From Bradyrhizobium sediminis (GTDB lineage: Bacteria; Pseudomonadota; Alphaproteobacteria; Rhizobiales; Xanthobacteraceae): 64,000 nt of DNA. Position 1 is the stretch's first letter; the number at the start of each line of letters is the position of its first letter. The stretch is from assembly GCF_018736085.1 (NCBI RefSeq), contig NZ_CP076134.1:4226501-4290500 (forward strand), read 5' to 3'. The position numbers were made by a program, and so were the translations under genes. Below, piece after piece: positions 16,957 to 24,780 of the stretch. The notes beneath the pieces are model-generated. The model was not told the origin of the DNA. It ran no database searches and saw only the letters and a program-made list of their open reading frames with translations.

Positions 16957-17402
16957 GGCATTTTCTCCCGATCTGATGAGGTCGCTTTCAGCTGCGCCTA
17001 GGTAAAAAGACTGGTCCCGATTCCGACGCGGTCATTGACGCAGATCAACGGCCCATCAAAGCGTCATGACGCAAGCGCGAAAGAGAAACCTCACAGGCCC
17101 CACTGCACCGCAAACTGATGGTAGCGAATTGATATTGCGTCCGCCCAAATGGCGCCTAAAGGAAACAGCTGGTATTGAGCGCCTGCCTGTTGTTGGTCCT
17201 GACGAGAGCAGGGAGAATGAAGACAGATTGGCCAGGACGCGCTCGTCGAGGCGTACCTTGGTGGAAAGGCAAACTCCACCTCTGCGGCTTTGATGCGGAT
17301 CAAGCGGTTTGCGGGGTCGACAACTCCCTTACGTCTTGCTCGATCCGAGTTTTGCCGCGATGTAACGCAGCGCTTGCGTCATGAGGCGCCGATAATCGGC
17401 GG
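16957..17402. other. Intergenic region holding the operon promoter
   Basis: About 445 bases between the E1 alpha start and the end of the next minus-strand gene. Apart from the FixK-like box at 17035-17048 I see no gene or RNA; short open frames here have no family features or ribosome sites. Confidence 0.5.
17035..17048 (-). promoter_or_regulatory. FixK/FNR-like box for the E1-cytochrome-MBOAT operon
   Basis: TTGACGCAGATCAA, an exact TTGA-N6-TCAA dyad, centred about 85 bases upstream of the E1 alpha start codon. Spacing suits activation by a CRP/FNR-family protein. Confidence 0.7.
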
Positions 17403-17771
17403 TCACGGCCTGCCTCCAGCAGCAGCCTTGCGCCCCGCAACAGCGTTCCGAGGTGCTTGCTCGGCAAGTCGGTTTTTGTTGTTCGAGGCCCCCGCCAGCC
17501 CCGGCTGATCAATGAGAGTATGCCGCTGTTCTTTGGCGCCAAATACGGTCACATGAAGCTTCGGATACCGCTTTTTGATACCAAGCGCCGCCTTCTCGGC
17601 CGCTTCGTAGTTTTGGTGTCCGGACTTCAATTGCCGATCGACTGCAACGTAAAATGGTTCGCTGAGGGGCGGTTTGCTGAGTTTTCGGGGCGAGGCCGTT
17701 GTCCTATTGGCAATCGGCATCCTCGCCTGCCTCGTTCGGTTTGAGGATCTCGTTTGTTTGCGCGTGGCCAT
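17403..17771 (-). CDS. Hypothetical basic protein
   Basis: 122 residues from the ATG at 17771, chosen for the strong GAAGGAGACTGAC site just upstream. The N-terminal 40 residues are rich in Arg, Lys, Ser and Thr. The middle (FYVAVDRQLKSGHQNYEAAEKAALGIKKRYPKLHVTVF) looks like a small folded alpha+beta unit, and the tail is low-complexity. I recognise no family. A FixK-like box lies about 73-86 bases upstream. Confidence 0.65.
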   Translation of the reverse strand: MATRKQTRSSNRTRQARMPIANRTTASPRKLSKPPLSEPFYVAVDRQLKSGHQNYEAAEKAALGIKKRYPKLHVTVFGAKEQRHTLIDQPGLAGASNNKNRLAEQAPRNAVAGRKAAAGGRP

Positions 17772-17843
17772 GTCAGTCTCCTTCGGGGAACATTTTGGCG
17801 TTAGTGCGCATGCAAAGTCTGACGCCGAGGCGCCTGCATGACT

Positions 17844-17857
17844 TTGACCCATGTCAA
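17844..17857 (-). promoter_or_regulatory. FixK/FNR-like box
   Basis: TTGACCCATGTCAA, exact dyad match, about 80 bases (centre) upstream of the minus-strand start at 17771. Confidence 0.65.
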
Positions 17858-17960
17858 TATGACATAGCAGTCAAGTCGATCGATTTCGCGAGCCAAAGTC
17901 TCGAACGGCCGCACTGCAGCGCGGTCGTGCGCTTGGGCGTTCTTCCGCCGCGAGCGACGT

Positions 17961-18431
17961 CTAAGGCGATTCAGTGAACCGCGCATGCCGGGCATCAGCC
18001 AGAAGCTTCTGAAATGCGCTCCCGCTGATATGAACCAGGCTGGCGTGATCTCCGCCCTCGAGATAAATCTCCGGCTCGTTTGCCAAGCTGTCGTCGACAA
18101 TGACCTTAAGCCCATATGCGGCCCCGATTGCAGGCACGGCGCCCGGCTCACAATCGAGAAACAGCGTTTCAATCTGCTCCTCACTGGCCATATCCACATC
18201 GGCTCCGAGCTGCTTGCGGAGTCGGCCGAACTGGATGTGAGCGGAGGCCGGCAATACCGCGAGCATGAAGCCGTCTTCCCCCTTGAGAACCACCGCCTTG
18301 GCCAGCCGATTGGGCGGTATATGGCTCGTCTTGGCACTCTCCGAGGCTGTCACCGCATGCGGATGTTCCACCACGTCGTACTTAACGCCTCGTTCGGCGA
18401 GGTATTGCGCGAGAGTAATTGCAACGCCCAT
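17961..18431 (-). CDS. ybaK: YbaK/EbsC-family aminoacyl-tRNA deacylase
   Basis: 156 residues from the ATG at 18431, which has AGGAGG six to seven bases upstream; an earlier in-frame start lacks this. Family features include the pocket Lys region (LAKAVVLKGEDGFMLAVLPA), LDCEPGAVPAIG and the C-terminal ISGSAFQKLLAD. These proteins hydrolyse mischarged tRNAs such as Cys-tRNA(Pro) or bind aminoacyl-tRNA. It stands alone downstream of a FixK-like box. Confidence 0.85.
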   Translation of the reverse strand: MGVAITLAQYLAERGVKYDVVEHPHAVTASESAKTSHIPPNRLAKAVVLKGEDGFMLAVLPASAHIQFGRLRKQLGADVDMASEEQIETLFLDCEPGAVPAIGAAYGLKVIVDDSLANEPEIYLEGGDHASLVHISGSAFQKLLADARHARFTESP

Positions 18432-19090
18432 GGCCCGCCTCCTGCTCAACCGAACTTGAAAATATCAAACCCCTCGATGAGAAGCATGCGCCTAGCGATT
18501 AAGTGATACTTGATCGGAAACCGCGCCCGTCCGCATTGATGTGCATCAACGCATGCGGCATGGGCGGGGCGCCGAAGCCCGCGGCGGATGAGCTGGGGCG
18601 GAGCGGCGCTCAGAAAACAGGGGTTTGAATTGGCGAACCGATCAATGCTTGGAGGTATTTGAGCCCTATCATAGCTCGGCGCGGATGCGCCGCGGAATCG
18701 GCAAGGTATCAATCGCCCAAAGGATAGAGACGAGTAGTTGGATGCAACAAACAGTGCCACCATTGCGTCAAATACCACGTACCAGACAGTCTCGTCCTTT
18801 TCGGAACTATCCATTTTGCATGATCCGACGCATCGCAGCACCTGCGCGTCGGATTAGATACGACTATCATCTTCCTCACGCACGACATCATCCTTGGCCT
18901 GGCCGCTTCCGCATTCGCCTTGTTTGCGTCGTGACCCAATGCACTCGGCACTGTGTCGAATTTCCCTCCTAAACGGCTGATCTGCCTTTGGTTTTAAAGT
19001 CACCAACGGGGATTGATCTCGCACAAGGCCGATGGAAAATGTTGCGATAATGTGTTTTGGCAATCGCAACGGGAGGACAGGAGTGCAAAA
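18432..19090. other. 660-bp intergenic region
   Basis: Contains the FixK-like box at 18536-18549 and a poorer half-match at 19013-19026 (TTGATCTCGCACAA). Short frames occur on both strands but none has a ribosome site or family signature. I see no RNA gene. Confidence 0.4.
18536..18549 (-). promoter_or_regulatory. FixK/FNR-like box upstream of ybaK
   Basis: TTGATGTGCATCAA, a fully symmetrical dyad (all 14 bases palindromic), 105-118 bases upstream of the ybaK start. Confidence 0.7.
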
Positions 19091-19327
19091 ATGGAGAGCG
19101 CAACGTTCCGAAAATGGTTAGCCGAGCAAGGGTGCCGCTTCGATCGCCATGGTCATGGAGAGCGGGGCAAAGGTCACGTAATGGTCACGGTGCACCGGGA
19201 AGGCCGAAAGGCTGAGGTTCCTCTCGGTGGCTCGCAACGTATCCTTGATCCGCGCGTTACGCGCCGGGCTTGCGAAGAACTTGGACTCGATTGGTCACAA
19301 CTGCCTGGGCCCAAGGACCGCGTTTGA
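19091..19327 (+). CDS. hicA: HicA-like mRNA interferase, orphan
   Basis: 78 residues from the ATG at 19091, behind GGGAGGACAGGAG. The small dsRBD-like fold of HicA is suggested by FRKWLAEQGCRFDRHGHGERGKGHVMVTV followed by KAEVPLGGSQRILDPRVTRRACEELGL. The catalytic His common in HicA (GSHHxF-like) corresponds to the HGHGERGKGH region. HicB, the normal antitoxin partner, is not found next to it: the following gene is a THUMP protein on the opposite strand. Confidence 0.65.
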   Translation: MESATFRKWLAEQGCRFDRHGHGERGKGHVMVTVHREGRKAEVPLGGSQRILDPRVTRRACEELGLDWSQLPGPKDRV

Positions 19328-19376
19328 GATCAGGGCGACCACGCCATCGGCATCGAAGCCCTTGTGGCGACCGGCA

Positions 19377-19916
19377 CTAGTCCGGCCTCAGCAAGCGATG
19401 GCGAGCGATATCCTCGCGAGCCCACATGGCGAGCCCGGCCCGATCATCGACGGTGTCGATCACTATCACCGCATCCGGGTCCGTGAACGATATCCGACCC
19501 GGTCGCCCGGCCTTGGCCGTGGCCTCGATGATGACATCGTTCAAGAACCGTTCGACATCCGGCGTGTGCAGTCCAAGTTTGGGCCCGCGCTGATGCAGGC
19601 GCGCGTGAAATGACTTTCCAGCCAGGCTCGGTAGCCATTCGAGCACGATGGATCTCGCATTGTCCTTGAAGTTCTCCGCAGATGAAAAATCGAACGCCCG
19701 CATCGCCGGCGCCACCCGCGCGATCGCATCGTAGAGCGCCGGGCGTTCCTCGGTCAGACGCTCGACGGACTCGAGAACCGCCATCGGATCGTCAGCTTTC
19801 ATCACCAGCACATTGTGGTACGGACCGCGCTCGGCTTGCCCAACGTCCTGCAAGGCGCGGAGCGCCCGCCTGAAACCCTCCTGGTAGATCGTGACAATGA
19901 TGTTCCAGTCTTTCAC
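19377..19916 (-). CDS. THUMP-domain protein
   Basis: About 179 residues. A GTG at 19916 is taken as the start because a longer frame would overlap the upstream USP gene. The C-terminal half matches the THUMP RNA-binding fold (KSFHARLHQRGPKLGLHTPD, VERFLNDVIIEAT, DAVIVIDTVDDRAGLAMWA). No methyltransferase, ThiI or cytidine deaminase catalytic domain is attached. It follows the USP gene by 77 bases and is probably co-transcribed. A tRNA-binding accessory role is inferred. Confidence 0.7.
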   Translation of the reverse strand: MKDWNIIVTIYQEGFRRALRALQDVGQAERGPYHNVLVMKADDPMAVLESVERLTEERPALYDAIARVAPAMRAFDFSSAENFKDNARSIVLEWLPSLAGKSFHARLHQRGPKLGLHTPDVERFLNDVIIEATAKAGRPGRISFTDPDAVIVIDTVDDRAGLAMWAREDIARHRLLRPD

Positions 19917-19993
19917 GCCCAGCCCCGGAAAGCCTCGATCTGGATTGGATCGCAGCGATGCAGTAGTCCTAGCCCGCTGGTCCAAAATATCCG

Positions 19994-20473
19994 TCAGGTC
20001 AACGACGCCAGCGCCGTGAAGATTCCCTGGTGCGGCGCGCGAAAGACTAGAACCGGGATGGTGCTGTGTGTCAGCACCTTGACGGTTTCGCTCCCAAGCA
20101 CGATCGCGGAAATCCCGCGCCGGCCATGCGAAGCCATGACAATCAGATCGCACGATCTTCGTGCTGCCGTCTCGATGATGGCCAGGTATGGCTGATCGTG
20201 CTCGATGTGCATCGTCTCGCAGCTCACACCGGCTGCCGCTGCGGCCTCCTTCGCGACCTTGAGGTATTTTGCAGCAAGTGTCGCCATGCGCTTCCCGTAT
20301 TGTTCCGGCGTATCGATGACCATACCCGGCTCAACCGCGAACGTGGGAAATGGCGTCGATACGGTCAGTGCCGTCACTTTGGCATTGACCGACTTCGCTA
20401 AAGCCATGCCATAGTCGATTGCATTTTGTGACAGCTCCGAGCCGTCAGTCGGGATCAGAATATGTCGATGCAT
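19994..20473 (-). CDS. Universal stress protein (UspA family)
   Basis: 159 residues. Starts MHRHILIPTDGSELS, and ends with the nucleotide-binding loop SHGRRGISAIVLGSETVKVL, so ATP binding is likely. This is the intact copy; a broken near-duplicate lies at 31500-31830. Upstream is a remnant of an acyl-CoA synthetase gene, then the FixK-like box at 20725. In the other copy of this block an intact synthetase gene separates the USP from the box. Confidence 0.92.
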   Translation of the reverse strand: MHRHILIPTDGSELSQNAIDYGMALAKSVNAKVTALTVSTPFPTFAVEPGMVIDTPEQYGKRMATLAAKYLKVAKEAAAAAGVSCETMHIEHDQPYLAIIETAARRSCDLIVMASHGRRGISAIVLGSETVKVLTHSTIPVLVFRAPHQGIFTALASLT

Positions 20474-20486
20474 ACATCCTCCAGAT

Positions 20487-20645
20487 TCAGTTGGTCCAGG
20501 AGCGGATTTTGGGGTGACTCGGCATACGAAGCGTTGATCTCCCGCGCGAACATTCTCTGCAACGTGCCTTTTTGGCCACGAGAGTTGGCGTCAATAGCCC
20601 AGCTTCGATCGTCCGCAACTCCAATATGGTGCGAACCTGCGGACG
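20487..20645 (-). pseudogene. Remnant of the C-terminus of a long-chain acyl-CoA synthetase
   Basis: Minus-strand sequence translates as TIEAGLLTPTL before a frame shift, matching the last ~60 codons of the intact synthetase at 31844-33694 (SWTIEAGLLTPTLKVKRDVV). Nucleotide similarity to 31844-32005 is clear over about 160 bases, then stops. The rest of the gene, around 1.7 kb, is deleted. Confidence 0.8.
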
Positions 20646-20724
20646 AAAAGCGGTCCGGCTCTTGCTAGTAACGATCTTATGCATAAGGCAGCTTAAAGCC
20701 TGTTCCTATCGAGATGCTTCGTTC

Positions 20725-20738
20725 TTGACACAGATCAA
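20725..20738. promoter_or_regulatory. FixK/FNR-like box between the decayed synthetase and CBS genes
   Basis: TTGACACAGATCAA, identical to the box at 33896-33909 in the duplicated block. It is 47-60 bases upstream of the CBS pseudogene start on the plus strand and faces the USP gene on the minus strand. Confidence 0.7.
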
Positions 20739-20784
20739 AGAATGTCGATCTGCGCACGCGATGACGTTTTTTGAGGAGGATGAA

Positions 20785-21171
20785 ATGAAAGACAAAGACG
20801 TCATACACAAAAGCACAACCTGCGTCGAACCCTGCACGCTCGTGAGGGAAATCGCGAAGCGCATGCGTGAAAGCGATGTCGGCGCGATCCCCGTCAAGAC
20901 AGACAGTCGGCTGGGTGGGAGCAATCACCGATCGTGACACTACCTGCCGCGCGCTCGCAGACAGCGGTAATCTGGCCAAAATGACCCGCCAAGAACGTCA
21001 TGACGAAGGACGTTGCATGTTGCTCCCGGAGGACGACATCAAAGTCGCAGTCGAGACCATGGGAAAGACAGCAACTCCGTGTCTGCCCGTAGCGGATAGC
21101 CACAAGACCATGATCGGCATGCTGAACCTCGGCGACATTTCGCACGAGGTCAGCAAAGAGATTTTCGGGTG
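20785..21171 (+). pseudogene. CBS-domain protein gene with several frameshifts
   Basis: The first 45 codons read MKDKDVIHKSTTCVEPCT... and match the intact CBS protein at 33983, then a one-base insertion (ctgggtggg against ttggtggg) breaks the frame. Alignment to the intact copy shows another insertion near 20985 and a deletion near 21030. Distal fragments such as LPVADSHKTMIGMLNLGDIS remain readable in another frame. The gene is inactive unless split products function. Confidence 0.85.
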
Positions 21172-21316
21172 AAATGTTGCGGGCCGTTTCGGGGCATCAC
21201 GTCTAGTCGGCCCACCGCGCCTGGGCGAGCTGAGTACAACCCACTCTTTTTCCTTCTTTCGGAGAGCGTTCTTTTTTGCTCTTCCTCTGCCAGCTACTTG
21301 AGAGCACAAGCGCCCG

Positions 21317-22138
21317 TCAATGAGACATCAGGCAGCAGATCGGGCTTGACGCCAGGAGATCGTGGGTCATTCCACCGAAGATCCATTCGTTAAGCCGGCT
21401 GTGTCCGTACGCCCCGGTCACAAGCAGGTCAGCTCCCTCGTCCTCGGCGAACCCGATGATCTGATCGGCACTTGATCCCGGCAACTGCTTTTCGACCCGA
21501 CCTTCGGCCTTTATTCTGTGCCGCGCCAGGTAGAGCACGACATCATCGACATGATGACGCGCAGCCTCCTTTTGATCATTCTCGCAGATTTCGACGACCA
21601 TTACGCGCTTCGCCTCATGCAGGAATGGCAGCGCGTCCTGAATTGCCCGCCGCGCCTCACGGGTATCCTTCCATCCAACCACTACATGGTCCGCGGTGAG
21701 CGATTTCACTGACCCCGGCACTATCAGGAAGGGGCGCCCTGCCCCCAGAATTGCCGCCCCGCTATCGGCTACCCTATAAAAATCTATCGAACGGCTGCTT
21801 TTTTCGAACACGATCAGATCCGCACATCGCGCTTCCCTAATCAGGGCATCCGTGGGGATCTCGAGCGCCGATCGCCACTCAACCTCACGGCCAGCTCCCG
21901 CAAATGCACGGAACTTGTCTTCGGCCTCAGCCAGTCTTGTCTTCACCTGTGCGACATCGGATTCCGACGCATTGTCGACGATCACCACTCCCTCCGCAAC
22001 AAATGGCGGCGTGATCGCAAGAGCCGATAATCCGATCAGCTTTGCCGAGAACTTGTCTGTGAGGCCTGCGGCGACGCCGACAAGCGTTTTCGAGACGTGA
22101 TCGACATTGACGCAAACCATCAGCGTTGCATAGGACAT
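21317..22138 (-). CDS. Tandem-domain universal stress protein
   Basis: 273 residues from the ATG at 22138 behind GGGAGCC. Two Usp folds: residues 1-145 and 150-273. The second ends in GAYGHSRLNEWIFGGMTHDLL, the common motif of tandem Usp proteins; the first has lost a clear nucleotide loop. A FixK-like box lies 56-69 bases upstream, the standard activation position. It follows pncB on the same strand. Confidence 0.9.
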   Translation of the reverse strand: MSYATLMVCVNVDHVSKTLVGVAAGLTDKFSAKLIGLSALAITPPFVAEGVVIVDNASESDVAQVKTRLAEAEDKFRAFAGAGREVEWRSALEIPTDALIREARCADLIVFEKSSRSIDFYRVADSGAAILGAGRPFLIVPGSVKSLTADHVVVGWKDTREARRAIQDALPFLHEAKRVMVVEICENDQKEAARHHVDDVVLYLARHRIKAEGRVEKQLPGSSADQIIGFAEDEGADLLVTGAYGHSRLNEWIFGGMTHDLLASSPICCLMSH

Positions 22139-22193
22139 GGTGGCTCCCCGCGTGCGACGATAAAACATTGAGCCACGTCCCGCAGGGACACCT

Positions 22194-22207
22194 TTGACTC
22201 ACATCAA
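22194..22207 (-). promoter_or_regulatory. FixK/FNR-like box for the tandem USP gene
   Basis: TTGACTCACATCAA, exact dyad match, centre about 62 bases from the start codon at 22138, between pncB and the USP gene. Confidence 0.7.
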
Positions 22208-22266
22208 GGTTCGAGTCATTCGAAGAGATGGGCGCCTCCAGGTAATGAAGATCGTCGCATCGCTCG

Positions 22267-23613
22267 TCACATCATGGCTGCACATCGGCGATCGACTTCC
22301 TCCGCGAGCGCTATCAGTCCCGGCGCTACAGTGACCGGGAGCATTGTTCCGTCACTCAGGTGGCGCAACGACCAGGGCAACTGGGCAAGGCCTTGCGCCG
22401 CCCTCTTCCGGATATCGGCTAGTGTCGAAGGCGCAGCAAGGCGTCGGCCATGACGCATGACGGGTACCAACAGTGGTTCGCCCGCTTGTCGATCATGATC
22501 GAGAGCCAATACGTCGCCGGTCATGCATCCGTCGTCACCAAAGCTGCGCCAGACCTGCTTGCGACCAGGCCACGTGGCCTTTCCAACAGATCGTTTGCGT
22601 CGCGCTATGCCGGCATATTCCTGAAGCTTGTAGGCGCAATCGAACGCCGGCGCGTCGGAGGATGTCGTCAGGCTGGTACCGATTCCAAAGCCATCAATCG
22701 GAGCATTCGCATCCATCATCTTTGCAAGTTCGTCTTCGTCGAGCCCCCCACTCGCAAATATGGTCACGTCATGCAAACCTCCATCGTCCAGAATGCGCCG
22801 GACAGCCTTCGACAACACGATCAGATCGCCGCTGTCGAGACGGACTCCGCGCACGGCAATGCCTTCCTTCTTCAGGCGAGGCGCCAGTGTGACGACTTTT
22901 CGGGCTGCGGCTTCGGTATCGTAGGTGTCGATCAGCAAGACGAGATTGTCTGGTCGCGAGCGCGCAAACTCCAAAAAGGCCGATGTTTCATCGTCATGTG
23001 CCTGGATGAAGGAGTGAGCCATCGTTCCGAAGACCGGAATTCCGAAGTATTCCCGTGCAAGCACGGTGGCCGTTCCGTCAAATCCCGCCAGATAGCTGGC
23101 GCGCGCGGCCATCAGCCCGGCCTCCGCTCCATGTGCTCGCCGCAATCCGAAATCGATCAGTTGCTTACCCGGTGCTGCAAGGACCATTCGCGCCGCCTTG
23201 GAGGCGACCACCGATTGAAAGTGGAGGATGTTGATAAGACGAGTCTCGACCAATTGCGCCTCCGGAAGCGGCGCGGTCACGCGAATGATTGGTTCGTTGG
23301 CGAAGAAAATCGTGCCTTCCGGCATGGCATCGACATCGCCGGTAAAGCGCAGGCGCGCGAGGTAATCAAGGAATCCATCCGTGAACCGATAGTTCTTACG
23401 GAGCCAATCAATCTCCTCGCTGGAGAATTGCAGGTTCTCGAGAAAATCGAGGGCCTGCTCCAGCCCTGCCGCCATGAGGAAGCCCCTTCGAGCCGGCAGC
23501 CGACGCACGAAGAACTCGAATACAGCTGTATCCATTTGACCATGGTCCAGATACGCCTGAACCATGTTCAGTTGATACAAATCGGTCAGCAGAGGGCTTG
23601 TCGCAGGATACAT
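22267..23613 (-). CDS. pncB: Nicotinate phosphoribosyltransferase
   Basis: 448 residues. The opening TDLYQLNMVQAYLDHG is typical of the family; other marks are FEFFVRRLPARRGF, the conserved His in GTMAHSF, LLIDTYDT, VRLDSGDL and a GIGTSL phosphate loop. It converts nicotinate and PRPP to nicotinate mononucleotide, the committed step of NAD salvage. With the nicotinamidase at 26636 it completes nicotinamide recycling. Length is usual for class II bacterial enzymes. Confidence 0.95.
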   Translation of the reverse strand: MYPATSPLLTDLYQLNMVQAYLDHGQMDTAVFEFFVRRLPARRGFLMAAGLEQALDFLENLQFSSEEIDWLRKNYRFTDGFLDYLARLRFTGDVDAMPEGTIFFANEPIIRVTAPLPEAQLVETRLINILHFQSVVASKAARMVLAAPGKQLIDFGLRRAHGAEAGLMAARASYLAGFDGTATVLAREYFGIPVFGTMAHSFIQAHDDETSAFLEFARSRPDNLVLLIDTYDTEAAARKVVTLAPRLKKEGIAVRGVRLDSGDLIVLSKAVRRILDDGGLHDVTIFASGGLDEDELAKMMDANAPIDGFGIGTSLTTSSDAPAFDCAYKLQEYAGIARRKRSVGKATWPGRKQVWRSFGDDGCMTGDVLALDHDRQAGEPLLVPVMRHGRRLAAPSTLADIRKRAAQGLAQLPWSLRHLSDGTMLPVTVAPGLIALAEEVDRRCAAMM

Positions 23614-23804
23614 GTGGCCAATCCCATACGAGGTGGCAGCATCAAACGCCGGGTTACTTCATTGTCCTTCCGAAAGGATGGAAGTCCTACTGCGAAGAGT
23701 ATATTGCCGTGCACCAGGTTCCTGATCACTTGATCTCGCTCAAGCCTGGATTCGTTGGTTGCGCTCATAAGGGGGATGTCTCTTAAATTTTCGTGAGGCG
23801 TACG

Positions 23805-24227
23805 ATGGCCGAGCTCCCAGATCTGTCGATTTCGCCGGGAAAAGCGTACTTCATCATCGCCAAGGCTCGCCAATTCGACGCCAAGGACGGCGTCACCGAC
23901 CCGGACTCCGGCTCCAATGCCAGCGATAACGGCACGCGTTCAGTGCTGGAGAACCGAACGGATGATCCGGTTCGCACTGAACTGGTAAGCTTTATCCACG
24001 ATTTGAACAACGACGAGCAGACCGATCTTGTTGCCCTCACCTGGCTCGGACGCGGCGACGGAGATATCGAAAGTTGGGACGAACTTCGCGCCGAGGCCGC
24101 CCGTGCGCACAATAAGCGAACAGCCGCGTATCCGTTGGGAATGCCGATGCTAGCCGATCATCTGGAAGAAGAGGCGCTCTCGAAATTCGGTCATTCATCA
24201 GAAGAAGTCGAAGCAGATCTGTTCTGA
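23805..24227 (+). CDS. DUF3775-family protein, copy 1
   Basis: 140 residues, acidic. Starts LSISPGKAYFIIAKARQFDAKDGV and ends in the DUF3775 pattern (DEQTDLVALTWLGRGD..., AYPLGMPMLADHLEEEALSKFG). It is a paralogue of 38730-39185, with matching order and length. The family is unannotated in function. A GAGG ribosome site lies just before the ATG at 23805. It precedes chaB by 36 bases. Confidence 0.8.
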   Translation: MAELPDLSISPGKAYFIIAKARQFDAKDGVTDPDSGSNASDNGTRSVLENRTDDPVRTELVSFIHDLNNDEQTDLVALTWLGRGDGDIESWDELRAEAARAHNKRTAAYPLGMPMLADHLEEEALSKFGHSSEEVEADLF

Positions 24228-24263
24228 CAGACACACCTTCGTTGCTTCATTTGGGGGAAACCC

Positions 24264-24473
24264 ATGCCATACCGCGCCAATACCGATCTTCCCGCATCGG
24301 TCCGCGACCACCTTCCGCCGCATGCGCAGGACATCTATCGTGCCGCGTTCAACCATGCCTTCGCAGCCCATGCGGGGGACATTCGGCAGGAAGAGATCGC
24401 TCACCGCACCGCCTGGGCGGCCGTCAAGCGGACCTACGTCAAGGATGGCGATCGCTGGGTGTCGATAGAATAG
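24264..24473 (+). CDS. chaB: ChaB-family protein
   Basis: 69 residues. The compact ChaB fold is clear: MPYRANTDLPASVRDHLPPHAQDIYRAAFNHAF, then EIAHRTAWAAVKRTYVKDGDRW. ChaB was named as a regulator of cation transport in E. coli, but its action is unclear, and no ChaA antiporter is nearby. It is likely co-transcribed with the DUF3775 gene before it. Confidence 0.9.
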   Translation: MPYRANTDLPASVRDHLPPHAQDIYRAAFNHAFAAHAGDIRQEEIAHRTAWAAVKRTYVKDGDRWVSIE

Positions 24474-24534
24474 AATAGGTCGCGGCTGTTCACCTGGATT
24501 CAGGGGATCGAAGCCGGTCGGCTTGGGAAGCACC

Positions 24535-24681
24535 TCAGAATGGCTCATGGGCGCTGAGGGGACGCGCCAGCAGCTTGCTGATATCGCGCCCGAGATCGTC
24601 GGCTCCGTTCAAGACGAATAACCGCAGATGGCGGCGTGCAATCGGTCCGACGGCGGAAGGCGACCAAGTCTGATTTCCCAT
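24535..24681 (-). pseudogene. Truncated 48-codon frame resembling the start of ribose-phosphate pyrophosphokinase
   Basis: From an ATG at 24681 behind GGGAGGCG the frame reads 48 residues; LRLFVLNGADDLGRDISKLL and ARPLSAHE resemble the N-terminus of Prs-like PRPP synthetases (L-F-x-L-N-G ... L..PLSxHEER). It stops at once after AHEPF, where the family continues for about 270 more residues. No continuation is seen in other frames. A PRPP enzyme would fit beside pncB, which needs PRPP; here it is a stub. Confidence 0.45.
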
Positions 24682-24780
24682 CACGACGCGCCTCCCTTAT
24701 TCAAAAAGAGCCTCCTAACCAATTGAATATAATAGATTTTTGACGGGACCCAACACCCTCCCCCGCGCGCGTTCAAAACG

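Noticed and set aside
19013..19026. Degenerate box TTGATCTCGCACAA before hicA
   Set aside because: The second half-site is ACAA and does not fit TTG(A/C)-N6-(T/G)CAA; kept only as a remark.
22450..23733. 427-codon plus-strand frame over pncB
   Set aside because: Antisense of a clear nicotinate phosphoribosyltransferase; no motif.
23586..23768. 60-codon minus-strand frame overlapping the pncB start
   Set aside because: Weak start signal and overlap with pncB; could be a leader peptide but nothing supports it.
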